Position numbers and translations under genes: made by a program. Positions 45,912 through 54,141 of a stretch of 64,000 nt of DNA are shown here, in pieces. The DNA lies in assembly GCA_964472305.1 (NCBI GenBank), contig CAYYJR010000008.1, forward strand, positions 1 to 64,000, read 5' to 3'. How positions within the stretch are numbered: the stretch's first letter is position 1; every line of letters begins with the position of its first letter. The notes beneath the pieces were generated by a model that made no database searches, was not told where the DNA came from, and was given only the letters and a program-made list of their open reading frames with translations. Origin of the DNA: CAYYJR01 sp964472305. GTDB lineage: Bacteria > Armatimonadota > Hebobacteria > CAIYQO01.

Positions 45912-46109
45912 TCACTCTTTTCGTGTTAGCAATTTCGCCAGCAATCGCGGCAGGCGCGCAGGCGGCGGCATCTCGTAGCCGCAGCGCGGGCAACGTACTT
46001 TATGACACCCGCCCGCGCCGACCAGACTGCATCGCGCGCAGGATTGTTCGCTTTGCTCCGCGGAATATCGGTAGCCGCACATCGCGCAGGTATAGTCGTC
46101 ACAGGCCAT
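45912..46109 (-). CDS. Cysteine-rich zinc-ribbon protein of the feo operon
   Basis: A 65-residue protein with ten cysteines, including CAMCG, CARC and CPRCG, in a metal-binding ribbon arrangement. The start overlaps the feoB stop by 11 bases, so it is translated with FeoB. Small partner proteins such as FeoC occupy this position in other feo operons; this sequence is not a recognisable FeoC. It may sense or buffer metal, which is inference. Confidence 0.7.
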   Translation of the reverse strand: MACDDYTCAMCGYRYSAEQSEQSCARCSLVGAGGCHKVRCPRCGYEMPPPARLPRLLAKLLTRKE

Positions 46110-48231
46110 GCAGCGCCTCCCGATTCAATATCAGATGGATGCCCGACGCCTGCAAACCCAGCCGCAACAGGAAGCCGACGCCAAAGGCCACTACTAAAAT
46201 AAAGACGGACATCGCCAGCGTGGTACGCAGACCTCGCTCCCTTTTCATGACCATGAACTGTGCCACACAGGGCAGGAATAGTGTCAGCGTGACGGCGGTA
46301 ACCAGCACCTGCACCGGGGTGATCAGCCCGGAGCGGAATAAGTGCCACAGCCCGGCGGCGCCGAAATCGCGACGGAAGAAGCCGGCAAGCAGGATAGTGC
46401 CGCCGGAAAATTCCAGCGCGGGATTGCGCGCCACGTCGGCGCTGGTCGGCAAGCCGATGAGCGCCACCAGCGGATCGAGCGCGCGTTCGAGCATGCCGAA
46501 TAAACCGTGGTGCGGGTTGAAGAGCAGCACGTGTCCATTCCATGTGAGCGAACCGACCCACAGCAGCACGCTGGCCAGGATGAACATGGGCAGGATTTCG
46601 AGAAAATACCACTCCAATCGACTGTACGTCTTCACCACCACGTTGCCCAACCGCGGCAGGCGCAATGGCGGCAATTCAAGATAGAACTGCGCCTTTTGCC
46701 CGGGCAGCACCTGCGTCGCCAGCAGGCCAACCAGCAGGAAGATCAGCATCAACACGCCCAGGTAGATGAGCAGCCCATACGGCTGCACGGCGGCAAGCAT
46801 GGCCATGAACAATCCGCTTTGCGCCGCGCACGGCACCGCCAGCGCCAACAGCAGCGTGGTGATGATGCGCTCGCGCTTTGTTTCCAACACGCGCGTGACC
46901 ATGGTCGCCATGGTATCACAGCCGAAACCGAGCACCAGCGGGATCACCGCACGGCCATTCAATCCGATGGCTTTGAACTGACGGTCGATGAGCATCGCCA
47001 GCCGCGGCAGGTAGCCACTATCCTCTAATACCGAGAACATGAGGAAGAACAATCCCACTACCGGCAGCACGATGGCCACCGCGTAGGTGATGCCGAGGGT
47101 GAAGATGCCGTACTCGCCAACGAACAGGTTAGCCCACAGCGGATTGGGCAGCAACCGTTGGATGCCGTGCGTGAGCCACGGGTTGATCCACTGGCCGAAG
47201 AGGGTACTTTCCAGCCAATCAACCGCGACCCCACCGCCGAATACGCCCACAAATTGGTAAACGCCGAAGTAGAGCACCAGCGCCAGTACGGGCAATCCCA
47301 CCAGCGGATGAATGAGCAGACGCGACAGCCATTCCATGCGTGCGGATTTGAGGGCGGCCGGCATGTGCATCACCCGCGCGATGATGTCGTTCGCCACTGC
47401 CTGCCGTCGCAAGGTGATGCCCATCGCCAGCGGTTGCGAGAAGGATGCCTGTGTTGCCGCGACGATGGCGCGCACCTGTTCGACCGCTTGCGGCGCGACT
47501 CGTGTGCGCACCAATTCCAGCGCTTCCGCGTCGAGTTGCAGCAGCAACAGCGCGAATGCGCGCGGATGGATGGCCGTCGGTGTCTCGACGATGGCGGAAA
47601 TCTCGTCAATAGCCTGCTCGATGCGCGCATCATAACGGAAGCGCGCCACCGCCGGCGTGATGGCGCAGGAAGCGGCCGCCAGGCGCTCGCTGAGCACCGC
47701 CGTCAGTTCGGGCACGCCGCGGTTGCTCGCGCCGGCGGTGCCCACCACCGGAATGCCCAACTCCGCTGCCAGCGCGTCGATCTCGAAGGCAAAGCCCAGT
47801 TCTTCCGATTCATCCAGCATGTTCAACGCCAGCACCGTCGGCAGCCCGGCTTCCAGCAGTTGCAGCGTCATCGGCAGCATGCGCTGCAGATTTTTCGCGT
47901 CCACTACGTGAAGGGTTTGGCGGGGGTGTTCCTCCAGCAGCAGGCGGCGCGCGACCGCTTCCTCTTCGCTGATGGGCAGCAGCGAATACATGCCGGGGGT
48001 ATCGACCACGCTGATCTCCATCCCGCCCAGCCGCGCCATGCCGCGTGAGATTTCCACCGTGGTGCCGGGATAATTTGAGACAGTGACATAGGCACCGGTA
48101 AGGCGGTTGAAGAGAACGCTTTTCCCGACGTTCGGGCACCCGACGATAGCGAGTAACGGTTGTCCGCAATCGGCGGTGGATGCCGGGCCATGACAGGATG
48201 CCCGTGATTTGGTCAGCGTGAGCAGATTCAT
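46099..48231 (-). CDS. feoB: Ferrous iron transporter FeoB
   Basis: FeoB imports Fe2+ across the cytoplasmic membrane. The 710-residue protein has an N-terminal G domain (G1 GCPNVGKS, about residues 29-36; G3 DTPGMYSLLP; G4 position NMLDE) and a C-terminal membrane domain with Gate motifs, for example LGFGCDTMATMVTRVLETKRER and LALAVPCAAQSGLFMAML, the latter containing the conserved cysteine. The start at 48231 overlaps the stop of the upstream regulator (ATGA); 37 extra in-frame residues upstream are rejected. No separate feoA is present; FeoA-like domains are fused to both flanking regulators. Confidence 0.96.
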   Translation of the reverse strand: MNLLTLTKSRASCHGPASTADCGQPLLAIVGCPNVGKSVLFNRLTGAYVTVSNYPGTTVEISRGMARLGGMEISVVDTPGMYSLLPISEEEAVARRLLLEEHPRQTLHVVDAKNLQRMLPMTLQLLEAGLPTVLALNMLDESEELGFAFEIDALAAELGIPVVGTAGASNRGVPELTAVLSERLAAASCAITPAVARFRYDARIEQAIDEISAIVETPTAIHPRAFALLLLQLDAEALELVRTRVAPQAVEQVRAIVAATQASFSQPLAMGITLRRQAVANDIIARVMHMPAALKSARMEWLSRLLIHPLVGLPVLALVLYFGVYQFVGVFGGGVAVDWLESTLFGQWINPWLTHGIQRLLPNPLWANLFVGEYGIFTLGITYAVAIVLPVVGLFFLMFSVLEDSGYLPRLAMLIDRQFKAIGLNGRAVIPLVLGFGCDTMATMVTRVLETKRERIITTLLLALAVPCAAQSGLFMAMLAAVQPYGLLIYLGVLMLIFLLVGLLATQVLPGQKAQFYLELPPLRLPRLGNVVVKTYSRLEWYFLEILPMFILASVLLWVGSLTWNGHVLLFNPHHGLFGMLERALDPLVALIGLPTSADVARNPALEFSGGTILLAGFFRRDFGAAGLWHLFRSGLITPVQVLVTAVTLTLFLPCVAQFMVMKRERGLRTTLAMSVFILVVAFGVGFLLRLGLQASGIHLILNREALHGL

Positions 48232-48905
48232 ACCGCGGCCTCCGGTTCGATCAGCAAGGAGGCGGCCATCACCCGCGAGACCGCATGGCGCTCGCCCTCC
48301 ACCTCCACCGTGAGCGGTCCGTCGAAGGGTGCATGGTCGCACACGGTCACTTGCACGCCGGGACGCAGGCGCAGGTGCGTGAGATAATCGAGGGTGGGCG
48401 CGGTCTCGTCCACCACCCGGCGTAAACGGCCGGACTGGCCGGTCGCCAGCACGGTGAGCGGCACGTAACGCTCCACGGCGGTGTTATCGAGCGGATTGCC
48501 ATGCGGACAGGTATCGGGATGGTGCAGCGCCTCGACCAGATAGCTTTCCACTTCCTCGTCAATGACGTGCTCGAAACGGCAGGCGATGTGATGGGCGCGC
48601 TCCCAGGGGATACCGAGTAGATCAGTCAGCAAGCGTTCTGCCAGCCGGTGGCGGCGCCGCACCGCGTCGGCATGCTCCTGCCCGCATGGCGTCAATTGCG
48701 CGCCCGTCTGCCGCGAATAAGTCAGCAACTGCTGATCCGCCAGGCGGCGCACCATGCCCAGTACCGACGGCGGCGCCAATCCCAGCTCACGCGCCAGTTC
48801 CGTCGGCGTCGCTATGTCGCCGCGATCCTGAATGCGGCAGATGGCTTCCAGATATTCCTGCGCTTGCGCGCTCATTGCCGTCAATTGTTCACCCGGTGCT
48901 ATCAT
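48228..48905 (-). CDS. DtxR-family metal-dependent repressor with FeoA-like domain
   Basis: A 225-residue regulator and first gene of the feo operon. The winged helix-turn-helix is intact (TPTELARELGLAPPSVLGMV, about residues 34-53), followed by the dimerisation domain with metal ligands (RFEHVIDEEVESYL; HPDTCPHGNP) and a C-terminal SH3/FeoA domain. With iron or manganese bound it should repress its own operon; a dyad overlapping the promoter -10 box is the likely operator. The ATG at 48905 follows GGTGGA; five upstream in-frame residues are possible. Confidence 0.92.
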   Translation of the reverse strand: MIAPGEQLTAMSAQAQEYLEAICRIQDRGDIATPTELARELGLAPPSVLGMVRRLADQQLLTYSRQTGAQLTPCGQEHADAVRRRHRLAERLLTDLLGIPWERAHHIACRFEHVIDEEVESYLVEALHHPDTCPHGNPLDNTAVERYVPLTVLATGQSGRLRRVVDETAPTLDYLTHLRLRPGVQVTVCDHAPFDGPLTVEVEGERHAVSRVMAASLLIEPEAAV

Positions 48906-48942
48906 CGTCGTCCACCCCAAATTAGTCGAGATAAACTCGCGG

Positions 48943-48985
48943 ATTAGTTCGAGCTAATTCCACCACATCCGCGATTGCTTGTCAA
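48943..48985 (-). promoter_or_regulatory. feo operon promoter and DtxR-type operator
   Basis: Minus-strand perfect TTGACA (48980-48985), a 17-base spacer and TGGAAT (48957-48962). A dyad ATTAG-TTCGAG-CTAAT (48943-48958) overlaps the -10 box and start point, and a related half site ATTAGTCGAG lies at 48921-48930. This is the expected place for a repressor of the DtxR family. Confidence 0.6.
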
Positions 48986-49070
48986 GAGGTCTTTTCGATA
49001 CGCGTCGTGTCGGAGACTCGATGCGCCGCATCCCGGCAAGTCGGAACAGCCCTCCCGTTGATGACGGCGG

Positions 49071-49099
49071 TTGCATTATCCGTCTAAAGCACGGATAAT
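49071..49099 (+). promoter_or_regulatory. WYL regulator promoter with internal operator
   Basis: TTGCAT (49071-49076), a 17-base spacer and GATAAT (49094-49099). A perfect inverted repeat ATTATCCGT-N7-ACGGATAAT (49075-49099) fills the promoter from -35 to -10, which suggests autoregulation by the WYL protein encoded 30 bases downstream. Confidence 0.6.
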
Positions 49100-49128
49100 A
49101 CAGTCATCCTGCCGATGAGGAAGGCGCC

Positions 49129-50163
49129 ATGTCCTCCACGCGACCATCGCTGCTGCGTCTATTTAAAATTCATCAAGCCATTTCGCAAAAAGACTACCCC
49201 TCAGCGGAGCGTCTGGCAGAGGAATGCGCAGTAAACGCGCGCACCATCAAACGTGACGTGAAGGTGCTGCGCGATGATTTCGACGCCCCGGTGATCTATT
49301 CGCGCCGGCACCAGGGCTACCACTACACGCGAGATTTCAATCTGACGGCACTGCCGTTGACGGAAGGCGAATTACTGGCGCTCTGCATGATGCGAGTCAT
49401 GGCCGACACCTTCCGCAACACCCACTTCGCCCCTGCCATCACCCGTGCGCTGCGCAAGCTGCAGGTGTTGCTGCCAGAGACGGTGCAGTCGTCATTTGCC
49501 GATGAGTGCCCACATCTCTCCTATCTCTACGATGCCGCACCGCCGGAGCGAGCCGAAACGTGCATCTTTTTCAACGATCTGCTGCGCGCCACCGAGGAAC
49601 ACCGGCAGGTGCGCCTGAAGTATTACTCGATGCGCAGCGACGCCGAAACCACCCGCGTGGTCGATCCCTGCCACCTGTTTCATCGCCGCGGCATGTGGTA
49701 CCTGTATGCCTGGTGCCATCTGCGCAAAGAGATGCGCGACTTCGCGTTGGAGCGCATCCGCCAACTTGACGTACTCGACGCCACCTTCATCTCCCCCGAT
49801 GCCGCTGATATCCGCGCGCGGCTGGCACAACGCTTCTCATTGATCGAGGATGTATGCGTCGATGTCGCCATCCGTTTCGACCCCGACGCCGCCCGTCGTA
49901 TCCGGGAGCGTATCTGGCACCCCAGCCAATGCATTGATGACCACCCCGACGGCTCGTGCACGCTGTTCCTGACGGTCGAGGGATTGCGCAGCGTCACGCG
50001 CTGGGTACTGGGCTTTGGCTGTCATGCCCACCCGTTGGCACCGCCGGAATTGGTGGAACAGGTGCGCGCGGAAGCGCAGGCGATCGTTGCCATGCTGACC
50101 GACGAAACAGCGACGTCCTCCCTCGCCACAGGTCCGCCGCTCGCTTCGCATGCCGACGCGTAA
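49129..50163 (+). CDS. WYL-domain transcriptional regulator
   Basis: A 344-residue regulator with an N-terminal DeoR-like helix-turn-helix (YPSAERLAEECAVNARTIKRD, given to residue 43) and a central WYL domain (LKYYSMRSDAETTRVVDPCHLFHRRGMWYLYAWC, in parts) followed by the WCX C-terminal extension (VTRWVLGFGCHAHPLAPPEL). WYL proteins sense nucleic-acid or other ligands, often in DNA-damage or defence settings. GAGGAAGG precedes the ATG. The gene is preceded by a promoter containing a perfect dyad, so it probably regulates itself. Its wider targets are unknown. Confidence 0.9.
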   Translation: MSSTRPSLLRLFKIHQAISQKDYPSAERLAEECAVNARTIKRDVKVLRDDFDAPVIYSRRHQGYHYTRDFNLTALPLTEGELLALCMMRVMADTFRNTHFAPAITRALRKLQVLLPETVQSSFADECPHLSYLYDAAPPERAETCIFFNDLLRATEEHRQVRLKYYSMRSDAETTRVVDPCHLFHRRGMWYLYAWCHLRKEMRDFALERIRQLDVLDATFISPDAADIRARLAQRFSLIEDVCVDVAIRFDPDAARRIRERIWHPSQCIDDHPDGSCTLFLTVEGLRSVTRWVLGFGCHAHPLAPPELVEQVRAEAQAIVAMLTDETATSSLATGPPLASHADA

Positions 50164-50227
50164 TCTTTTGCGATATTGCGGCAATCGTGCTACACTTTGC
50201 GCACCACTCGAAGACGATTGAACGAAG

Positions 50228-50974
50228 ATGAACATACTCGATTCACTGTTTGCCCAACTTGGACTTACCTATACCGTCATCCTCTTTTGCGCGTTGAGTT
50301 TTCTCATCGGTTCACTGCCGTTCGGCCTGTGGATCGGCTTGCTGAAGGGCGTTGACATCCGCACCGTCGGCAGCAAGAACATTGGCGCCACGAACGTACT
50401 GCGTGTACTCGGCCCCGGTCCCGGCTCGCTGGCCTTTCTGCTGGATGTCGGCAAAGGCGTTGTCGGCGTGGCGCTGGCCCGTGAATTGACGCATCACATT
50501 TTCTGGATCCCTGGAGTCTATAGCATTCCAGACGGTTTGTATGGGTTGCAGATGCCGCATCTGGTGTTGATCGGCCTGTGCGCCGTGCTCGGACACACCT
50601 TCTCGCCGTTCCTGCGCTTCAAGGGCGGCAAAGGCATCGCTACCACGCTGGGCATTCTCATCGCACTGAGCTGGCCGGTGGCGGTCGTCGGATTCTCCAC
50701 CTGGGTTATCTTCGTCGCGCTCACGCGATATGTCAGTCTGTCCTCGCTGCTGGCGGCGATCAGCCTGCCCATCGCATCCTATCTCATCCTGCATGGCGAA
50801 GCGCGGACCTGGATGATCGGCATGACGGCCGTGTTGTTCGTGCTGGTCACCATACGCCACCGCGCGAATATCCAGCGCCTGCTGAACGGCACGGAATCCA
50901 AATTCGGTCAGCGCGCCGCGTCGCCCGTGGAACCGCCCGCTCCCGCCCCATCTTCCGACGAGGTATCATCATGA
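50228..50974 (+). CDS. plsY: Glycerol-3-phosphate acyltransferase PlsY
   Basis: PlsY acylates glycerol 3-phosphate from acyl-phosphate, the first step of phospholipid synthesis. The 248-residue membrane protein has the three PlsY motifs: GSLPFGLWIG (about 28-37), GSKNIGATNVLRVLG (about 48-62) and GHTFSPFLRFKGGKGIATTLG (about 124-144, in parts). The ORF contains an insert-like loop of about 20 residues before motif 3. The C-terminus is extended by a proline-rich tail. The stop overlaps the gpsA start (ATGA), linking two consecutive steps of glycerolipid synthesis. Confidence 0.94.
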   Translation: MNILDSLFAQLGLTYTVILFCALSFLIGSLPFGLWIGLLKGVDIRTVGSKNIGATNVLRVLGPGPGSLAFLLDVGKGVVGVALARELTHHIFWIPGVYSIPDGLYGLQMPHLVLIGLCAVLGHTFSPFLRFKGGKGIATTLGILIALSWPVAVVGFSTWVIFVALTRYVSLSSLLAAISLPIASYLILHGEARTWMIGMTAVLFVLVTIRHRANIQRLLNGTESKFGQRAASPVEPPAPAPSSDEVSS

Positions 50975-51984
50975 CTGCAATCTCAGTTATCGGCGCCGGC
51001 GCGTGGGGCACCACGCTGGCCGCCTTGCTGGCTGGCAAAGGTTTGCCGGTCACGTTGTGGGTGCGCGAGCCCGAACTGGCGGAGGCCATGATGCAACGGC
51101 GCGAAAACACACAATTTCTGCCCGGCATTCCCCTGCCCCCCACGCTGCGCCCCACCGCCGACCTGACGCTGGCGACCGCGGGCGCGGAGTTGCTGGTGCT
51201 GGCGGTGCCCAGCCGCTGGGTGCGCGCCACCGCGCGGGAACTGGCTACGCGGCTTCCCGCCCCACCCCCGCCACTGGTCACCGTCACCAAGGGACTGGAG
51301 ATCGAAACCGGGAAGCGGATGAGCGAGGTGATCCGCGAAGAATTGCCGACACTGCCCGCCATCGCCGCGTTGTCCGGTCCCAACCTGGCACCGGAAATCG
51401 CCGCCGGCCAACCCGCCGCCACCGTGATCGCCAGTGAAAACGCCGCCCTGGCCGTGCTCGCGCAGGAATTATTCCAGGCGCCGCATTTTCGTCCCTATAC
51501 CGGCGCCGACATCATCGGCGTGGAGGTGTGCGGCGCGGTCAAGAACGTCATTGCAATCGGCACCGGCATCTGCGAAGGACTGGGATTCGGTGACAATGCC
51601 AAAGCCACCGTGCTCACCCGCGCACAGGCGGAGATCGGCCGCCTGGTGCATCGTATGGGCGGACACGCGGAGACGGTTGCCGGCCTTTCCGGCATCGGCG
51701 ACCTGATCGCCACCTGCATGTCACCGCTCAGCCGCAACCACCGCGTAGGCCTGCAGGTAGGGCGCGGCGGCGATTACCGCGCGGCGCTGGGCGATTCCGG
51801 CCAGGTGGCGGAAGGCATGCCCACCACCGAAGCGGTGGTGCGCCTGGCCCGCCGCCTGGATGTGGAGATGCCGATCTGCGAGCAAGTCTACGCCATCCTC
51901 TTCGAAGGCCGTCCCGCGAAAGAATCCGTGCAACAATTAATGTCGCGCGAACCCCGCAGCGAGCAATTCGCCGGCGGCGCCTGA
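50971..51984 (+). CDS. gpsA: NAD(P)-dependent glycerol-3-phosphate dehydrogenase
   Basis: GpsA reduces dihydroxyacetone phosphate to glycerol 3-phosphate, the substrate of the preceding PlsY. The 337-residue protein has the NAD motif VIGAGAWGTTLAALLA, VPSRWVRATAREL, the KGLE segment, SGPNLAPEIAAG and the C-terminal substrate-binding GVEVCGAVKNVIAIGTGICEGLGFG (in parts) containing the catalytic lysine. The start at 50971 overlaps the plsY stop by four bases; longer in-frame readings cover plsY and are rejected. Confidence 0.96.
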   Translation: MTAISVIGAGAWGTTLAALLAGKGLPVTLWVREPELAEAMMQRRENTQFLPGIPLPPTLRPTADLTLATAGAELLVLAVPSRWVRATARELATRLPAPPPPLVTVTKGLEIETGKRMSEVIREELPTLPAIAALSGPNLAPEIAAGQPAATVIASENAALAVLAQELFQAPHFRPYTGADIIGVEVCGAVKNVIAIGTGICEGLGFGDNAKATVLTRAQAEIGRLVHRMGGHAETVAGLSGIGDLIATCMSPLSRNHRVGLQVGRGGDYRAALGDSGQVAEGMPTTEAVVRLARRLDVEMPICEQVYAILFEGRPAKESVQQLMSREPRSEQFAGGA

Positions 51985-52205
51985 TCTTATGCAGGCTGGT
52001 CGCCAACAACATGCCGGTGATTCCGCTAGCAACGGGTTGGAGAAAGGAACCAGCTGTCGTCGCCGCTTCGGCGGTTTCCCGCGTTTGACGCGAACGAAAA
52101 ATGGGCAGAACGCACCGGGTCACCCATAACGATCTCCTCAATCGGCTTAATCTCGCGACCAGGGGTTATCTTTGCCGTTATTTCGCGGATGATTTCATAT
52201 GTTGG
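51985..52205. other. Intergenic region between gpsA and the secD promoter
   Basis: No gene, repeat or RNA is recognised in this stretch. The region downstream of it, from 52206, holds the secD promoter and a structured leader. Confidence 0.4.
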
Positions 52206-52234
52206 TTGACGCTCCATACCGGCTCGGCTATAAT
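52206..52234 (+). promoter_or_regulatory. secD promoter flanked by an inverted repeat
   Basis: TTGACG (52206-52211), a 17-base spacer and perfect TATAAT (52229-52234). A perfect 7-bp inverted repeat GGCTCGG (52221-52227) / CCGAGCC (52238-52244) brackets the -10 box, a possible repressor site. Confidence 0.6.
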
Positions 52235-52242
52235 GGTCCGAG

Positions 52243-52293
52243 CCGAAGTAGTCTGCTTCGGATTCTTGTTGCGTATGGGCGCAGCCCATGCGC
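52243..52293 (+). promoter_or_regulatory. Structured leader of secD-secF mRNA
   Basis: Two stem-loops lie near the 5' end of the predicted 125-base leader: CCGAAG/CTTCGG (52243-52261) and a 10-bp stem with one G-U pair and a three-base loop (52271-52293). A 26-codon frame with MGAAHARMPRVH at its start (ATG 52275) ends 12 bases before secD. It has no clear ribosome site. Whether this leader regulates secretion genes is unknown. Confidence 0.35.
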
Positions 52294-52367
52294 GGATGCC
52301 GAGGGTGCATTCACCCCATCCACCTTCACGACGGCTCATACCGGTGCGTGAATAGGAGTACTGACGG

Positions 52368-54083
52368 ATGCGTAGTTCATTATCCATCTGGCTAACCATC
52401 ATCATCATCGCGACCATCGTGGCGTTCATGACGGTCTTCAAGCCGGTGACGTTCTCGGCACGCAAGGATCCCAGCGATCCCTCACAGTACCTGCGCCCGA
52501 TTAATACGGTAGACTTCTCCCCCACCAAGGCCCCGATGCCTTTCAGCAGCTTTGGCAAAGTCAACGTCTACCTGTATCCGCCGCAGCATGATCTGCGCCT
52601 GGGGTTGGACCTGCGCGGTGGCATGCGCGTCGTGCTGCAGATTCCCGACCGCGCCATTTTCACGTATTCACTGAATCCCCCGCTGGAAGGCACGGTCGCG
52701 GTGCAGGAAAAACGTGATGCATTGAACCAGGAACTGCAGAGCGTGCAGGTGCTTGGCGATGACGCAAAGGATCCCAGCAAGGTACAGTTGAGCGTCAGTA
52801 ACAACGAAGTGGAAATTGTCACGCGCCCGCTCACCGATGCCGCTGCCCAGGATCAGTTGAAGCTGATTGATGGCGCCATGACGAAGGTCTTTGGCGAAGG
52901 CAAGTTTGTCTCACCCGATTCCACCAAGGTCTTCAAAACGGTCGATCGTGAGTTGCAGAATACCGTGACCTCGATTATGGAACGACGCGTGAACCAGCTC
53001 GGTCTTACCGAAGCGGTGGGGTACGCCAAAGGAACGAACCAAGTCGTACTGGAAATTCCCGGCGTCAAAGATACCGAGCAGGTACGCCGCATGATCCACG
53101 AAACCGCGCAGTTGGAATTCCGCCTGGTTCCGGATGGGTATCTGGTCAGCACCGATGACGAAACCGGCGTTTCGCACGTCACCATGCCGAACGGCAAAAC
53201 CGTCATCGACAAGGAAGCCATCAACTTCCTTCCGCGTGAGATGGGGGGTGACTCCCTGAAGCCAAACAGCAACGTGACCTACGATCAGCAGCATCGTCCC
53301 GCCGTCAGCTTCTCTATGAAGACGCAGGCCGACCGGGATAAATTCGGCGCGCTGACCAGCCAGAACATCGACAAGCAACTGGCCATCGTGCTGGACGGCA
53401 AGATCATCACCGCTCCGAAGATTCAGGATAAGATCACCGACGACGGCATCATCTCCGGCAGTTTCACCATGGAGAAGGCGAAAGAGCTATCCATCCTGCT
53501 GAACGCGGGCGCGCTGCCGGTGCCGGTAGACATCGTGGAGAATCGCACGGTCAGTGCCACGCTGGGCGCCGACTCGGTATCGATGAGCATGAAGGCCGGC
53601 ATTATCGGCCTCCTCGCGGTGTTGCTCTTTATGGGTATCTACTACCGCCTGCCTGGCTTGATGGCCAACCTGGCATTGATCATCTACATCTTCTTCTCGC
53701 TGGCGGTGCTGTGGTTCTTCCAGGCCACCCTCACCCTGCCGGGCATCGCGGGTATCATCATCTCGATCGGGATGGCGGTCGATGCGAATGTCATTATCTT
53801 TGAACGTCTCAAAGAAGAATTACGGACCAAGAAAGCGTTGGAAACGGCCATCGACGTGGCCTTCCAGCGCGCATGGACGGCGATTCTGGACTCCAACGTG
53901 GCATCACTCATCACCGGATCCGTGCTGTATGCGCTGGGCACCGGTGCGGTAAAGGGTTTTGCCATTACGCTGATGATCGGCGTCGCGGTCTCGCTGGTCA
54001 CCGCCGTCACCGTCACCCGGCTGTTCATGAAGCTGATGATCCGTTCCAAGGCCGCTCACAATCTGGCCTGGTACGGCGTGTAA
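52368..54083 (+). CDS. secD: Protein translocase subunit SecD
   Basis: SecD works with SecF on the outer side of SecYEG and uses proton motive force to complete protein export. The 571-residue protein has an N-terminal membrane helix, the RLGLDLRGGMRVVLQI motif (about residues 76-91), a large periplasmic P1 region, and five C-terminal helices with the proton-pathway and family motif IISIGMAVDANVIIFERLKEEL. AGGAG precedes the ATG. secF follows after 58 bases. Confidence 0.96.
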   Translation: MRSSLSIWLTIIIIATIVAFMTVFKPVTFSARKDPSDPSQYLRPINTVDFSPTKAPMPFSSFGKVNVYLYPPQHDLRLGLDLRGGMRVVLQIPDRAIFTYSLNPPLEGTVAVQEKRDALNQELQSVQVLGDDAKDPSKVQLSVSNNEVEIVTRPLTDAAAQDQLKLIDGAMTKVFGEGKFVSPDSTKVFKTVDRELQNTVTSIMERRVNQLGLTEAVGYAKGTNQVVLEIPGVKDTEQVRRMIHETAQLEFRLVPDGYLVSTDDETGVSHVTMPNGKTVIDKEAINFLPREMGGDSLKPNSNVTYDQQHRPAVSFSMKTQADRDKFGALTSQNIDKQLAIVLDGKIITAPKIQDKITDDGIISGSFTMEKAKELSILLNAGALPVPVDIVENRTVSATLGADSVSMSMKAGIIGLLAVLLFMGIYYRLPGLMANLALIIYIFFSLAVLWFFQATLTLPGIAGIIISIGMAVDANVIIFERLKEELRTKKALETAIDVAFQRAWTAILDSNVASLITGSVLYALGTGAVKGFAITLMIGVAVSLVTAVTVTRLFMKLMIRSKAAHNLAWYGV

Positions 54084-54141
54084 CGTATATCACTGTGATC
54101 ACTGATTTTTCGGGGCGGAGTGCCCCCTGGAGGCAAAACGC

